The position numbers were made by a program, and so were the translations under genes. The notes below the pieces were generated by a model. It did not search any database. It saw only the letters and a list, made by a program, of their open reading frames with translations, and was not told where the DNA came from. This document shows positions 1 to 11,200 of a stretch of 64,000 bases of DNA, in pieces. The first letter of the stretch is position 1. Each line of letters opens with the position of its first letter. Source of the stretch: Himantopus leucocephalus (Eukaryota; Chordata; Aves; Charadriiformes; Recurvirostridae); NCBI GenBank assembly GCA_003993805.1, contig RSEF01000004.1, positions 78,220,748 through 78,284,747 on the forward strand. Reading direction: 5' to 3'.

Positions 1-40
1 AAGGTCCCTTCCAACCTCAGCAATTCTATGATTCTATGAT
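1..40 (+). mobile_element. CR1 LINE, extreme 3' end
   Basis: The first bases read as the terminal part of a chicken-repeat-1 (CR1) retrotransposon: a CCTTCCAACCTCAGCAATT block followed by the tandem ATTCTATG tail that ends CR1 elements. The tail lies at the right side, so the element is on the forward strand and its body lies outside the window. The same ending is visible at 47205-47232 and 61180-61213. No coding part remains here. Confidence 0.9.
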
Positions 41-1469
41 AATCCTAGAGAGCTCAGAAAATGGGATTTAGATGAGTGACAAATGCTCTCACAGTCAGAT
101 GGGGGCCAGGGAGGACTGACAGCATGAGTGAATAAGTTAGTAGCTACACGTGGTTGCCACTGAGAATTGATTTCCTTCTTCATTAAGCTCCTTATACACA
201 GAGCCAAGGGAACAGACTAAGATGGTATGATCCTCGATGAAGCAGGAAATTGAGTAATCCTAGTAAGTCTCCTTCTAAATAAACCTTTCTATTGGGAACT
301 GGCTGCATAAGTCAAGTGACTAGTTCACTTTCCTCTTGCCTCAGTTTTTTTCTATTTAATGCCTTTGAGAACAGAGGTCAATGCCTTGTAAACAAGATAA
401 AAAAAAGTAAAGAGAATTATGATAAAATAACATCAATAAAAGAGATACTAAAAAAGTGCTCAATTATAGTGTGTTCACAGTGGGGTTACAGATATCATAC
501 TCTTTAAGGCAATATTTAAGGGCAGTATCAGAAAGACACTCCGGCAATAACTTTTTATCCGAGGACAGTTCTGTACTGGGGAAAGTAACACTCATAAAGA
601 AAATCTTTCAAGAAAGCGATAGGAGTTATGGTGGGTATTATGTTAGCTTGACTTTACACTACTACACTACTGGCATGTTACAGTGTTCCTTTATGTCTGG
701 GAAATCTGATACTGCTTAGCTTTTAACTGAAATTCTTGAAAGTTTATAAATGTTTTAAAAAAGACAAGACATTTGGCTAATAACATAGCTGAAGGCTATC
801 AAAATAAAAGTTGCCCCTTCAAAAAAGAGAATCAAAACAAGTGACCCTGGGTGCTGGGAAAATCTGCTAGAAACAGAGTACTTTATACTAAAAGATGCAG
901 AAGTGTGCTATTTTAAAAAACCTTTACAAAATGGTCAGTTTCTAATTGTCCTCAGTTCACTAAATTCCCCAGAGAGCTGAGAAAATTCCTCACAGTGTGA
1001 AAAGAATCCTGAGAATTAGGTGCAAAGAATTTGTGTTCTCAAACTCTGATGATCCTTCAGTACACCAAACTTCAGCTGACATTACTATTGATTTCACAGT
1101 GTCTCACAGACTTGATGGCGACTTTTTGGAGCACTGGGGATGGGTCAGCATAGATCTGCAGTAAAACCCACTTAACCATCTGGCCTACCTTCTGGAAATC
1201 TCTTCCCTCGGTCTGGCATGGACTAAATAAATATCTTCATTTATAATAATTTCCATAATGACTTACAGTGTTGACAGTGAATACTCATTATATTTCCCTC
1301 TATACGACCTAGCTAACACAACCCCCTAAGAGCGTATATGATTAATCTTTTCTATTTTAATTTTTCTCCTAAATAATCTCCCTGTAATTAGCAGTGATCA
1401 CTTATGGTTTGTATTATTTAATATTTTTAGAGTGCCAACTACACACCCTGGTCAACATGCTCCAGATTT

Positions 1470-1486
1470 AAAAAAAAAAAAAAAAA
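1470..1486 (+). repeat. Poly-A run (17 A)
   Basis: An uninterrupted A17 run. It could be the remnant tail of a retrocopy, but the sequence upstream is not recognisable as a processed gene and I see no flanking target duplication, so it is recorded only as a homopolymer. Confidence 0.9.
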
Positions 1487-2705
1487 TCAGAACTTCAATA
1501 CAAATTATATATAAAGTCCAAATACATAAACCTAAACCAAAAAAAGTTCCCATTTGCCTCTCTGTTGATACAACTTCAGCTGCAACCCTAAGTAAAAATA
1601 AATTTTGCATTCTGCTCCGAAAAGAATTTTACAGGTGGGGTTTCTTGATGTCAAAAGTGAAGAACTTACTTATTTCATATATTATGCATAGGATTTTACA
1701 ACATGTTTTGTAATAATTTATACTTAAAAGAATTAAAATGTCTTATTATTGATGGACTTCTCCTTTACCCTTTGCTTATTGTACTTCTACAGCAAAATGA
1801 GAGTAATTAATAGTATGTTAATGGTAAATTTTAACATAAGCAACAAAGGTGTGAAATGTCTTCCAAATAACTTCTTATCTCATAGATATTTGAAAGTCAG
1901 TCATAGATACTGTTTTCCTTGGGAAAGAAGAGATTCTGAGTACCGACAAGAGGCAGTTGTTGTAAACCCCTAACTTCATAATGAAGATTACAGTATTATG
2001 ATTGTCACCCAACACAGTAACCACCATTTCTTGCCTAAACATAAAGCACAGATTAAATATGGGAAAATTAGAAACACCTCTGTTAGATATACAATATAAT
2101 CACTGGATTAATAGTTTCAAATTCCAATAATTATCTCTTATTACACTTGATTTTTTTTTATTTCCTATTAAAAATTTCCTATATAAAATTCCTTTAGGAA
2201 ATTGTTTTTCTTTGCTCCATTATGTGATAATATGATAATATAATACAGAAAGCTAATTAAAATTTGCAGAAAAATAACAACTCCTGTAGGAAAGCACCAT
2301 CAGCAATAAAAGCTAAATCAAGGTCAGTTGATTTTGATTTTTTTAATTGTTGGTTACACGTGTAATAACATCTAGATGCACACGCAAACATATATACATA
2401 CATATAAGATGTAATGTGTATATATATTTGCTTTTGTTTCTGCATTTTAAAAGGAAAGGCAACAATATTTATTTTTTCATGAGTGGAGATTGGTTCCCTG
2501 TCTATTTTAATGAAGGCCTTTCTGACAAAAATAATTTTTTTAGTTTTTGCCATGTCCAAAAATAAAAATAAATTGTATGGTAATATAACCATTTTAAGCC
2601 CAACATTATATTAATAGTTACAAAAATAACATTTAAATATCCTTTAATATTAAGCAAAGAAGTCAAATACATTATCATTTTAAAACAAATAAACAACACA
2701 AGCCA

Positions 2706-2783
2706 CAAAGAAGGAGTAGAAGGGAGGGAGAAAAGCAGCTGGAATGGATATTAAGAAAAGAGGGAAGAAAAGGAAGAAAAACC
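2706..2783 (+). repeat. Purine-rich low-complexity tract
   Basis: About 78 bases composed overwhelmingly of A and G (AAGAAGGAGTAGAAGGGAGG and similar), with few pyrimidine interruptions. It is simple low-complexity sequence; no function is implied. Confidence 0.7.
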
Positions 2784-5700
2784 TGGACCAACTAACCCCT
2801 ATTCTCAAACTAAAGGTTAAAAGTAAATCCAGTATACACAAATTCTGTCTAGTTTTATGGTGTTAAATTCTCATAGAAGTCACATTGTCATGCTTTAAAC
2901 CCCATAATTTAAAGCTTCTAAAAGGCACTGTAGCTGTATTTGCTGGGCTATTTGCTAGGCAGAAAATCTAGATTCAAAAAGTTTCTTTTAAATCCCCCTG
3001 TAGATTCAAATAATGTTGGCAAATACAGTTTTATTTTAACTGCACCAGCAAGAGTTTTGTGTGTCCCATGCTTTTAATTTCTCCTCACTTAAAACATGCA
3101 TGTCTGACTAAATCAATTGAAATCCATGGAGAATTTTTCACCTATTGCAATCTATCTGAACACAGTATTTCCAGAAATCAAGGGTAGACAGAGTAGGGAC
3201 ATTAGGTTGGCAAAGATCATATATTTTTGTTAGACTTGAAAAACAAAAGTGTTAAAGGGATTAAGTTTATTTTTCTTTCTCATCACTTTGTGGAAAACAA
3301 CAACCAATTTACCTGCCATCACACATAATATTTGCAACAAAATATAATGCAACTTCTTCAGTGAGGGTAATGCTTTGCAACATAATCTGAAATATATTTC
3401 GGATTTCATTTTTTCTTCCAGTTCATTATCTCTCAAAAGCCTAAATTAATATTTTAACATTTTTAAGCATTTATTTGTATCTAATCAAATACCTTTGTAA
3501 CCTAAAAGCAGTATTTTGAACACAGTATAAATAATCTGGCACACAACATAAGGAAAGGGGAATGGTAAAAACTGAGCACTTAAGCGTATTAAAGCTGACA
3601 GTCCCACCCTCTTTTTCATAATCCACTATAGTTACTTGTGTTAGGTTTGATACATTTGGTAAGTAGATGAGGTTTGTTTGAACCCAGAATCTTGGATGAC
3701 TTGTAAGCAATAGAGATATTTTTAGACACAGGTTTTATTTAAATTATTTTGAAAGCAGCTCACATGACCATTATAACTGTTCATTGATGATGTAAGTGCT
3801 TTATCCAGGAATTCAAATATAAAGATGTTGTCCTCATTCATTTATATCAATTTTTTTCCAGTAGTTCTAAATATGTTCACTAACCAAAATGATCTTTTGG
3901 ATGTAAAGAATATTTAGGTGATACCAATAAAATGTGTACTTTATGCATTCTGATGTCTGTTTAACGCATACAGGCTAACACTTGAATTCATGTAACTGTT
4001 CTGAAAGATTATGGTATCTCTTTCATTAGAATCACCAGCTCACTCATTTAGACACCCCACCCACACATCGAAAATGAGTTACTGGATAGTAATAACCAGT
4101 TTAAGTCTGTATAGCAAACAATTAATTGTAACTCCAGAGGAATTAGGAAGTACTGGTTAGAGGATATCTGCTGACACTAAGCTAGGAGGACACAGTTTCT
4201 CATGGTATCTTTAACTATTCAAAAACTGAAATAAACTTAGCTTTCTTTGGTTCTGGAATTTTTGCCTCTAATCTGAATAACAAAATATTCCAGTTTCAGA
4301 CCGGCACTCACATATATCTTTCTGGCTGGCAGGAACTCACTTCTCAACTGTCTTACTGCACACAAAACTAATGCTCTTATTCAAGGTCCTATTCATGGTT
4401 TCATAATTCTCTTCAAGACATTTCCAGAATAAAAATTAAAGAAAACTAGGAGTCTCCCACGTTTACTCAAACCAACTGAAACCTACATATATTTAAGTAA
4501 CAGCAGACTTGAGTAGAAAGTTAAAGAAAGAAAGAATAAAGTATTTTAAATCAAAAGCAATGTTCTGGTCATACTGACCTTCAAGAATCTGAATTTAGTT
4601 ACATAGCCAGAGTGGCATTTTCACACTGTATTATGGAACAGTCAGTAGCAAACTAATCTTATTTGTGTAGTTTAAAATATGAGCAAACTGGCACATCCAC
4701 AACTAAACTGACATGATTGATTGCCACATGGTCTAGAAGTTGGGTACAGCCCAAGTTAAGCTTAATCTAATGCCATCCCAAATTATGAATTTTGAGGACG
4801 TTAAACAGGAGTCTTTTTTTAACTTAAGAAAGCAGAGAGAAATTCAACTTATAGAGACCTATAGGTAGAAGCTAAAATGGTCAGAAAGGACAAAGAAATG
4901 TTGCCGCAGTTCTAGCTGGGGGAAGCCTGGTTGAAATTAACCACAGTAACATGAAGTAGGGCAAAAGAAACATGAAGATGTTCCAGTAAATTACAGGTAA
5001 TTTGTTATGAAACATATGTCTATTTAGCTTAAATAAAGCAAAATATTGGACCTTGGCCTCTGCTAGGCTGTTGACTATATTTCAGTTTCTCCACTTTAAA
5101 AGCCAAAACCCAACAAAACTTACTGAAGAATGAAAACACTTAGAAAGATTATTTGCAATTTTGGGGGGAAGGGAACACAGTTTCTTCTCTATCACCATTC
5201 GTATTTTTTGCCATTCGTGGACATCCGAAAGAAAACAGTTCCTATGCAGTCTCAAATAGAAAACACCTTACAATTTCCTGCTAAATTGTCATTTAAATAC
5301 CATACAGAAGACATCACAAATGAGATTTGGAATTTTTTTCCTAACTTTCAGATCAAAGTTGTTAGGATGTTCTGTACCTTTAGTTTTTTGTTAATTACCT
5401 AAATGCAGAATTCCTTCATAACATTAATCCTTTTAATTCTGCACATACATATAGCCACGTTACATATGATCTTCCACCACAGATACTTTCTTAATCTTTA
5501 TAGCATAGTCATAATGTGTCCTGCATGTCAGTTGGACTCTTCAGGCCCTGAGAGGAATGTCAAGATGTCAGTTCTTTTACAGACCCTTCAGATGCTGAGA
5601 GTAATTGGCAGTTTAGAATCGCAGGTAATACTTTTATATCCAGACCATATTTGGCTAATTTATTGTCTATGATAGTGAAGCAGAAGTCTTTAGCCTTTCG

Positions 5701-6974
5701 ATATTATGGTACAGATATCTTGGACATTGTAAAAAATGTCTTACTCTAGGAATTGCACTTACTTCTTGTAGCAATATCTTTTCCTTGCTAATTCAGAAAA
5801 TTCAACTAAATTATGTATGAAAATTGCATCAGTTTTTTTTTACTAACTGGGAAGAATCCCAGTTAAAAGTAGCATACTAACAATTAAGGATAATCAACTA
5901 TAAGCTACATATCCCTTTAGGTGACAATTGCTTCTCTCTTAGCTTATCTTCTGCACCTATAAAACACACTCTTGTGGACTACACATTATAATTATGGAGG
6001 GCTTCTGGAGTATGCAAAATTGGAATAATATTTATGATGTATCCAAGCATCTACAGTTTATTTGCCTCTGTTAGTAGCCAGAGGAACATAATTTCCAGTG
6101 TTAATTCTTTGGCATGGTATTTGAAGAAACAGAAGGGAAATGAACATCTTATGAGGGAAAATCAGAAATATATAAACTGAAAAATAGACCCCAATATTTT
6201 GACAAAAAGAAAGAAGAAGTTTCAGAGGAATGGATTAATTTCGTGGTTAATGATTTCTCTAATTGTTTCTTTAAAATGAGAAAAAGAAAGACAACCTTCT
6301 ATTCGTATAATTATGCAAATTAGATAATGGTCTTGTGTTTTGAAATCCAACATCTGAATGTAAAAATATGTTAAGACAGATGTGAATAAATGCTGTTTGA
6401 AAAATTCTGATAAGTACTTTGTATGAGTTTAGTTACATGCTGTAAATTGTATAGAGAAAAAAAAAGGAGAATTAAACTGTGAATAGTAATAAATAAGAGT
6501 ACTTACATTGGATTATGTTATGACTAAATATACCATAAATCTACTGCTTGCATTGATTGAGCCTTGAACATCTATTATCATAAAAGAGCCCATAAAAAAT
6601 ACTTCACACATTAAGAGTAAATTACTCACTGATTAAACAGTTGCCACACTTTAAGCACCATTTCCTTCACTTAATTCAAATATTTCACAAATACAAATCT
6701 GCCATCAGCTTTAGTAGACAAAATGAATTCTTACGTTGAGTTAGCTATGCAAAGCATTTGCTGAAGTGCATAATTTAGCTTGGTTCCCATTGAAAAATAT
6801 GCATAAGTAGGAATGTTGTGCTTTCTCCTATCAAAAGCTAACTCTTTGTGTTTACAAACAGTACTTAAATAAAAATACATGGTAGTCTCTGAAAATGAAG
6901 CAAATAGTTTAAGGATAATTCTTGTGCTTAAGTTTTTTAATTGCATTCTGCTAAAATCTCAGCAGTTACACCTG

Positions 6975-7990
6975 ATCATAGAATCTCAGAGCAATTTGGG
7001 TTGGAAGATCATTGTTTCCAAACTCAGAGCAGGGACAATTAAACCAGAACGGTCAGTGTCTTCCCCAGTTAAGGTCTGAATATCTCCAAGGATGGAGACT
7101 CCACAACATTTCTGAGCCTCTTTTCCAATATTTGACCAATCTCACAATAAAATTATTTTTCCTTTTCTCTAATAAAAAGTCCCAGTTTTTGTGCTTATTG
7201 CCTCTTATTCTATGACTGTGCACTTCCAAGAAGAGTCTGAATCTATCTTCTCTATGGCCTGCCATTAAGTAGCTGCAGACAGCAAAATGATCTCTGCTTA
7301 GCCCCCTCATCTTAAGGCTGAGCAAATCCAGTTCTTTCAGCCTCTCAAATGTCCCATGTTCCAACCCCCTAACCATTGAGCGCTCCCTCCAATTTGATAT
7401 TATATATCAACTTGCTGAGAGAGCACTCCATCCCACTGGTCACGTCATTAATAAAGGTATTGAACAGTATTGGTCCCACTACTCTTCCACAGGGGCCATC
7501 ACCAGTAACCGGCTGTCAGTTGGAGTTGGTACTGCTGATCACAACACTTTGAGCCTGGCAGACCGTACGGCATCCCTGCTGAAAACATTGTATGCCAGGA
7601 GTCATTTCTGCTCTGCTGGGGCTCGCATTGAGGGCTTGGGAACCCTGAATGTTTTGGATATCTATCCATCTTATTAAAGCAGTTATCTTGTTAAGCCATT
7701 TGTTGTTGGGTCTTTCTTACTGAGACCCTGAAGGAACCCTCACCACCTCTTTCTCTCTCTTTCACTTCACTCTCCCCTGCTTTTGGTGCAGAACATAGTC
7801 CAGCCAATCTTCCACCCCTCTTTTGTCCACTTACCCAGGACAGAATTCACCAGCTGAACACTATGGGACACTATGTGGAAGGCCTTCCCAAAGTTAAAAT
7901 ATATAACATCCACTGCTCTTCCTCATCCACAGTACGAACCATCCCATCATAAAAGATAATCAGGACTTAAGGCTCGTAATTATCTTGCTG
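6975..7990 (-). mobile_element. CR1 LINE, reverse, about 1 kb, 5'-truncated
   Basis: The left edge begins ATCATAGAATCTCAGAGC followed by GGTTGGAAGATC, which is the reverse complement of the CR1 3' end, so the element runs right to left. Moving right, the block passes the reverse complement of the ORF2 C-terminus (a reverse frame at 7053-7376 reads with RGLEHGTFERLKELDLLSLK, a decayed version of the usual C-terminal region). It then continues into upstream reverse-transcriptase-coding sequence around 7430-7930, including TAATAAAGGTATTGAACAG and AACATCCACTGCTCTTCCTC, both typical of antisense CR1. Frameshifts and small indels make it a dead copy. The right edge is fuzzy; similarity fades between 7930 and 7990. 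Confidence 0.9.
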
Positions 7991-9275
7991 TAGATAAGGG
8001 AAAAAGTTTATGCAGCTGAGGAACTGTTGTACCGATAGTCATTATTTTCAGTAATATTACTGCATTGTTAACAACTGAATCCAAAAACACTTGCATGAAC
8101 AGACCCTTATTATCTTTGTTCCTTGAAGTCAACATTAAAAATCTTGCTGATGTCTGTGAGATTGCCTTTCCATTTCTTTTTCACTGTATCTGTTCAGTAT
8201 CCAGCAAAAACACAAAAACGCCTTATAACTTTTGATACAAGAGCTGATGCAAGGGAATGTGAATTTCTGCTTAAAGGCACTGAAGGGGCTTCACAGCTAA
8301 GAATGTAAATAAGGTATTTCATAATAATTTATTCTTTCCATTCCTAGATCTGGTAGTTACGTACTCCCCTTTTCTTTCTATGCTGCAACTTACGAATATT
8401 CTGTTTATGTTACAGATATCTACCTATACATAGTGATTTCAAACTGGGAATCCTCAGCTATCATTTATTTTTGGAGAATTTCCTGCTTAAGGGAGAGGAA
8501 CTGCTTTAGCTGTGTTTGATTTCTTTCTGTTAATATTTTCTGTCATTATTGTTCTGGGAAAATTTCAGTGGACCATATGCATAAAAATTGTTAGACAAAT
8601 GAAAGAAAAAAAGTACTTTTGGAAGAATATGACTCTTTTCCTTTCCCTGTCTTAATGTTGAAAAGGATTTAAATATGCTGTATTCACAGCAATTGAAGTT
8701 AAAATATATATAAAACAGAAAATACCTGAATATTGGAAGACATATTTGTTATGGGAGAAAGATCATAAGTATATAGAAATCACAGATTACAGGATCTCTA
8801 AACTGCTATTGTCATGTCATGAATGTAAAAACTAACAAACTTGACTACAAGCTCAGCTGAGTTAGGTTCAGTTATAAATCTTATGGAGAAATTGAAATCT
8901 GGTGAACTGAGGGGAAGAATCGAAACAGAATTCCTACAGACTGCCAAATCCTCAGGAAGGAGGAGATCCAAAACTAGGACTTCTTTGTGCAAACCATTTC
9001 TTTACTTTTTAAGTCTGTCCACATTTTTATATCAGAAGATTAGATAATATTAAAACAAACAAACAAAACCCAAAATCCAATATTCAGTGGTGCCTGTAGT
9101 TGTATTCTAAGATTAATTATTTTAATTACTGTGTTTAATTTCTTATTAAATATTGATAAAGTTAATTTAAGATTCTGAAGGTAGGATTTGTAGAAGTGCC
9201 CATCAATCAATCAGTAGAAGTGTTACAGTGATTCTGACCACATACAAAAATTTCTCTCTATATACAGTTTAACAG

Positions 9276-9345
9276 TATACATATACATATATGCATATAC
9301 ATGCGTGTGCATGTGTGTGTTAACATGCATGCATGTGTTAACAAT
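9276..9345 (+). repeat. Alternating purine-pyrimidine patch (TA/CA/TG)
   Basis: The patch is built from ATACATAT, GCATGTGTGTGT and CATGCATGCATG units. It is an interrupted compound microsatellite rich in alternating purine-pyrimidine steps; two GTTAAC motifs flank a CATGCATGCATG core. Confidence 0.75.
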
Positions 9346-10179
9346 ACTGGAATTACATACAAAATAAATTTACAGTAGAGGGACAAAATGTGGAAAAAAA
9401 CCTGGTGTATNACTGGTATATTTTATGATGTCTTGACTATATCTTAGTTGTAAAATATAAATACTTCTCAGTTTGTGAAAAAATCTGATAAATAAGTCAT
9501 CATAAATATTAAGGGAAATCACCTAAAGACTTCTGCAAAACCCCCACCAAATTAACAACATAGAATCCCATTTGTGACATTACAAAGACCTTAGTAACTC
9601 TCTGACAGCTTTGAATGGGGTCTCATATGTTGATGATATGAAATCTAGGGTCACTTTGAAGTATTTTTCTGAATGTGAAGATCTCTGGTTACTTTTATTC
9701 CATGTATCTTCTGTTACTTTTACTCTAAAAACGAAAGGTCAGGGGAAAGGTGGAGGAAGAAATACATTAAAATTTTTGTGTCTTAAGTTAAAAGACAGAA
9801 GCCTAAGTCCTACATTTCCAACCACAAGCAACTGTATTGAAACATACCTGTGTAGAAAATGACAGAATAAAAGCTCTTAAGTTTCTTTGTCCTCCCATTG
9901 GTGTAACGTCTTTGTGGTATTTTCTGTCATAAAAGTTGAACAAGAGGTCTTTCAATCCAAAGTGGAAGAAAAATATCCCAAACATCCACATTCAAATCGA
10001 AGATCTTTTCAATAAGGAAATATGATTTTCTCAGTCAATATTCACATTAGGATTCACTTTATCAAAGTGATTTTGCCCTGTCATCTAATGTCAGTAGGGT
10101 GCATTGCCTCTTGGAGACACCTTTCAAAAGTGATCTACGGTGTCAAGTGCCCTTTTTCCCCTTGAAAAAATTCACATAA

Positions 10180-10217
10180 AGATCGGAGCACCTTCAAAAG
10201 ATCGGAGCACCTTCAAA
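10180..10217 (+). repeat. 19-bp perfect tandem duplication
   Basis: The 19-mer AGATCGGAGCACCTTCAAA occurs twice head to tail without mismatch (10180-10198 and 10199-10217). It interrupts otherwise unique sequence. It could be a recent replication-slippage duplication or a small assembly error. Confidence 0.9.
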
Positions 10218-10924
10218 CTTCAACCAAACTGGTTATATCATCTATTAGTACATGAGATAAGAACTAACCTTGCATCACATCTGAACTTCCTTTACAATGG
10301 GCATCTTCAGATTCGTAAGACTAGTGGTACTCCACGCATGCAACAAAGATTACAATGCAATCTTTACATATTTTGTATGTTACTTTTAATATTTTGTAAG
10401 CTGATCCATAGTACTATTTATAGAAACAAACTTAATTTCTTCTGTGAGTTGATTTCTTCTGAATCCATGTATCCACATACCAAAAAAGATGGAACAATCT
10501 AAAGTCTACGTTTTAGGTAGTTATTATGCATTTTAATTTTAAACTCTGAAATTTCCTTCATGCTTTTCTTAATGTGTATATTAAAGAATAAAGTTATCAG
10601 ATAAAAATATCTCATTTAGCAAATCATCTGCAAAAGTCTTTTAAAAATGCTGTTTGGTTTGTTGAAAAACTACTATACCTCATGAATAATGCATAAACAT
10701 TTTAGCTCAGAAAACTTATCCAAATAAGACATGGAAAGACTTGTCAAATTATTTAAAAAAAAGGTGAGAAAATTCTATTATGATATACAAATGAATTTGC
10801 CAATTGAATTAAAACATACAGCTATCAAACACTTGATTCATTAAAAGTCAAAACAATACATTTTGAAATTTACAATTTGCTGCTAGTATATCAAGATATA
10901 AGTAAATTGACAAGAAAAATATTT

Positions 10925-11200
10925 TGTGACATATCTGCTNGTGACATATCTACTCAAGTACTCTGTAAATTTTAATCTAATTTTACTCTATGGAGCTAAG
11001 GATCAATCCAAAATTAAGGAATTGGTTCAGAAAAAAAAATAGATCTGAACAATCTCAATATTTCATGTTNTGTGACATATCTGCTCAAGTACTCTGTAAA
11101 TTTTAATCTAATTTTACTCTATGGCGCTAAGGATCAATCCAAAATTAAGGAATTGATTCAGAAAAAAAAATAGATCTGAACAATCTCAATATTTCATGTT
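10925..11200 (+). repeat. 129-bp near-identical tandem duplication with flanking Ns
   Basis: Two copies of the same unit lie at 10941-11069 and 11072-11200. They differ at only about three positions (CTACTCAAG vs CTGCTCAAG, GGAGCTAAG vs GGCGCTAAG, TTGGTTC vs TTGATTC). Each copy is preceded by a single N, at 10940 and 11070, and a 15-base stub of the unit start (TGTGACATATCTGCT) sits at 10925-10939. Single-base Ns at both joins suggest that an assembler merged overlapping or haplotypic contigs rather than a true genomic duplication. Confidence 0.9.

Larger units (their letters stand above)
41..6974. other. AT-rich noncoding stretch, no gene seen
   Basis: Nearly 7 kb of AT-rich sequence with no recognisable coding region, RNA gene or dated transposon. 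Open frames here are under about 115 codons, lysine/phenylalanine/isoleucine-rich and without family resemblance, as expected by chance in AT-rich DNA. Small low-complexity features are present: a poly-A run, a TA-rich patch near 2389-2428 and a purine-rich tract at 2706-2783. It may hold repeats too degraded to recognise by eye. Confidence 0.65.
7991..10924. other. AT-rich noncoding stretch, no gene seen
   Basis: No coding region or dated transposon was recognised. It contains an AT/GT-rich alternating patch at 9276-9345, an (AAAC)n-like patch near 9052-9076, a single unknown base at 9411, and a short perfect tandem repeat at 10180-10217. Confidence 0.6.

Noticed and set aside
10180..10217. 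Possible sequencing-adapter contamination (AGATCGGA start)
   Set aside because: Only the first eight bases agree with the common adapter start; the following text diverges, and the unit continues naturally into unique flanks.
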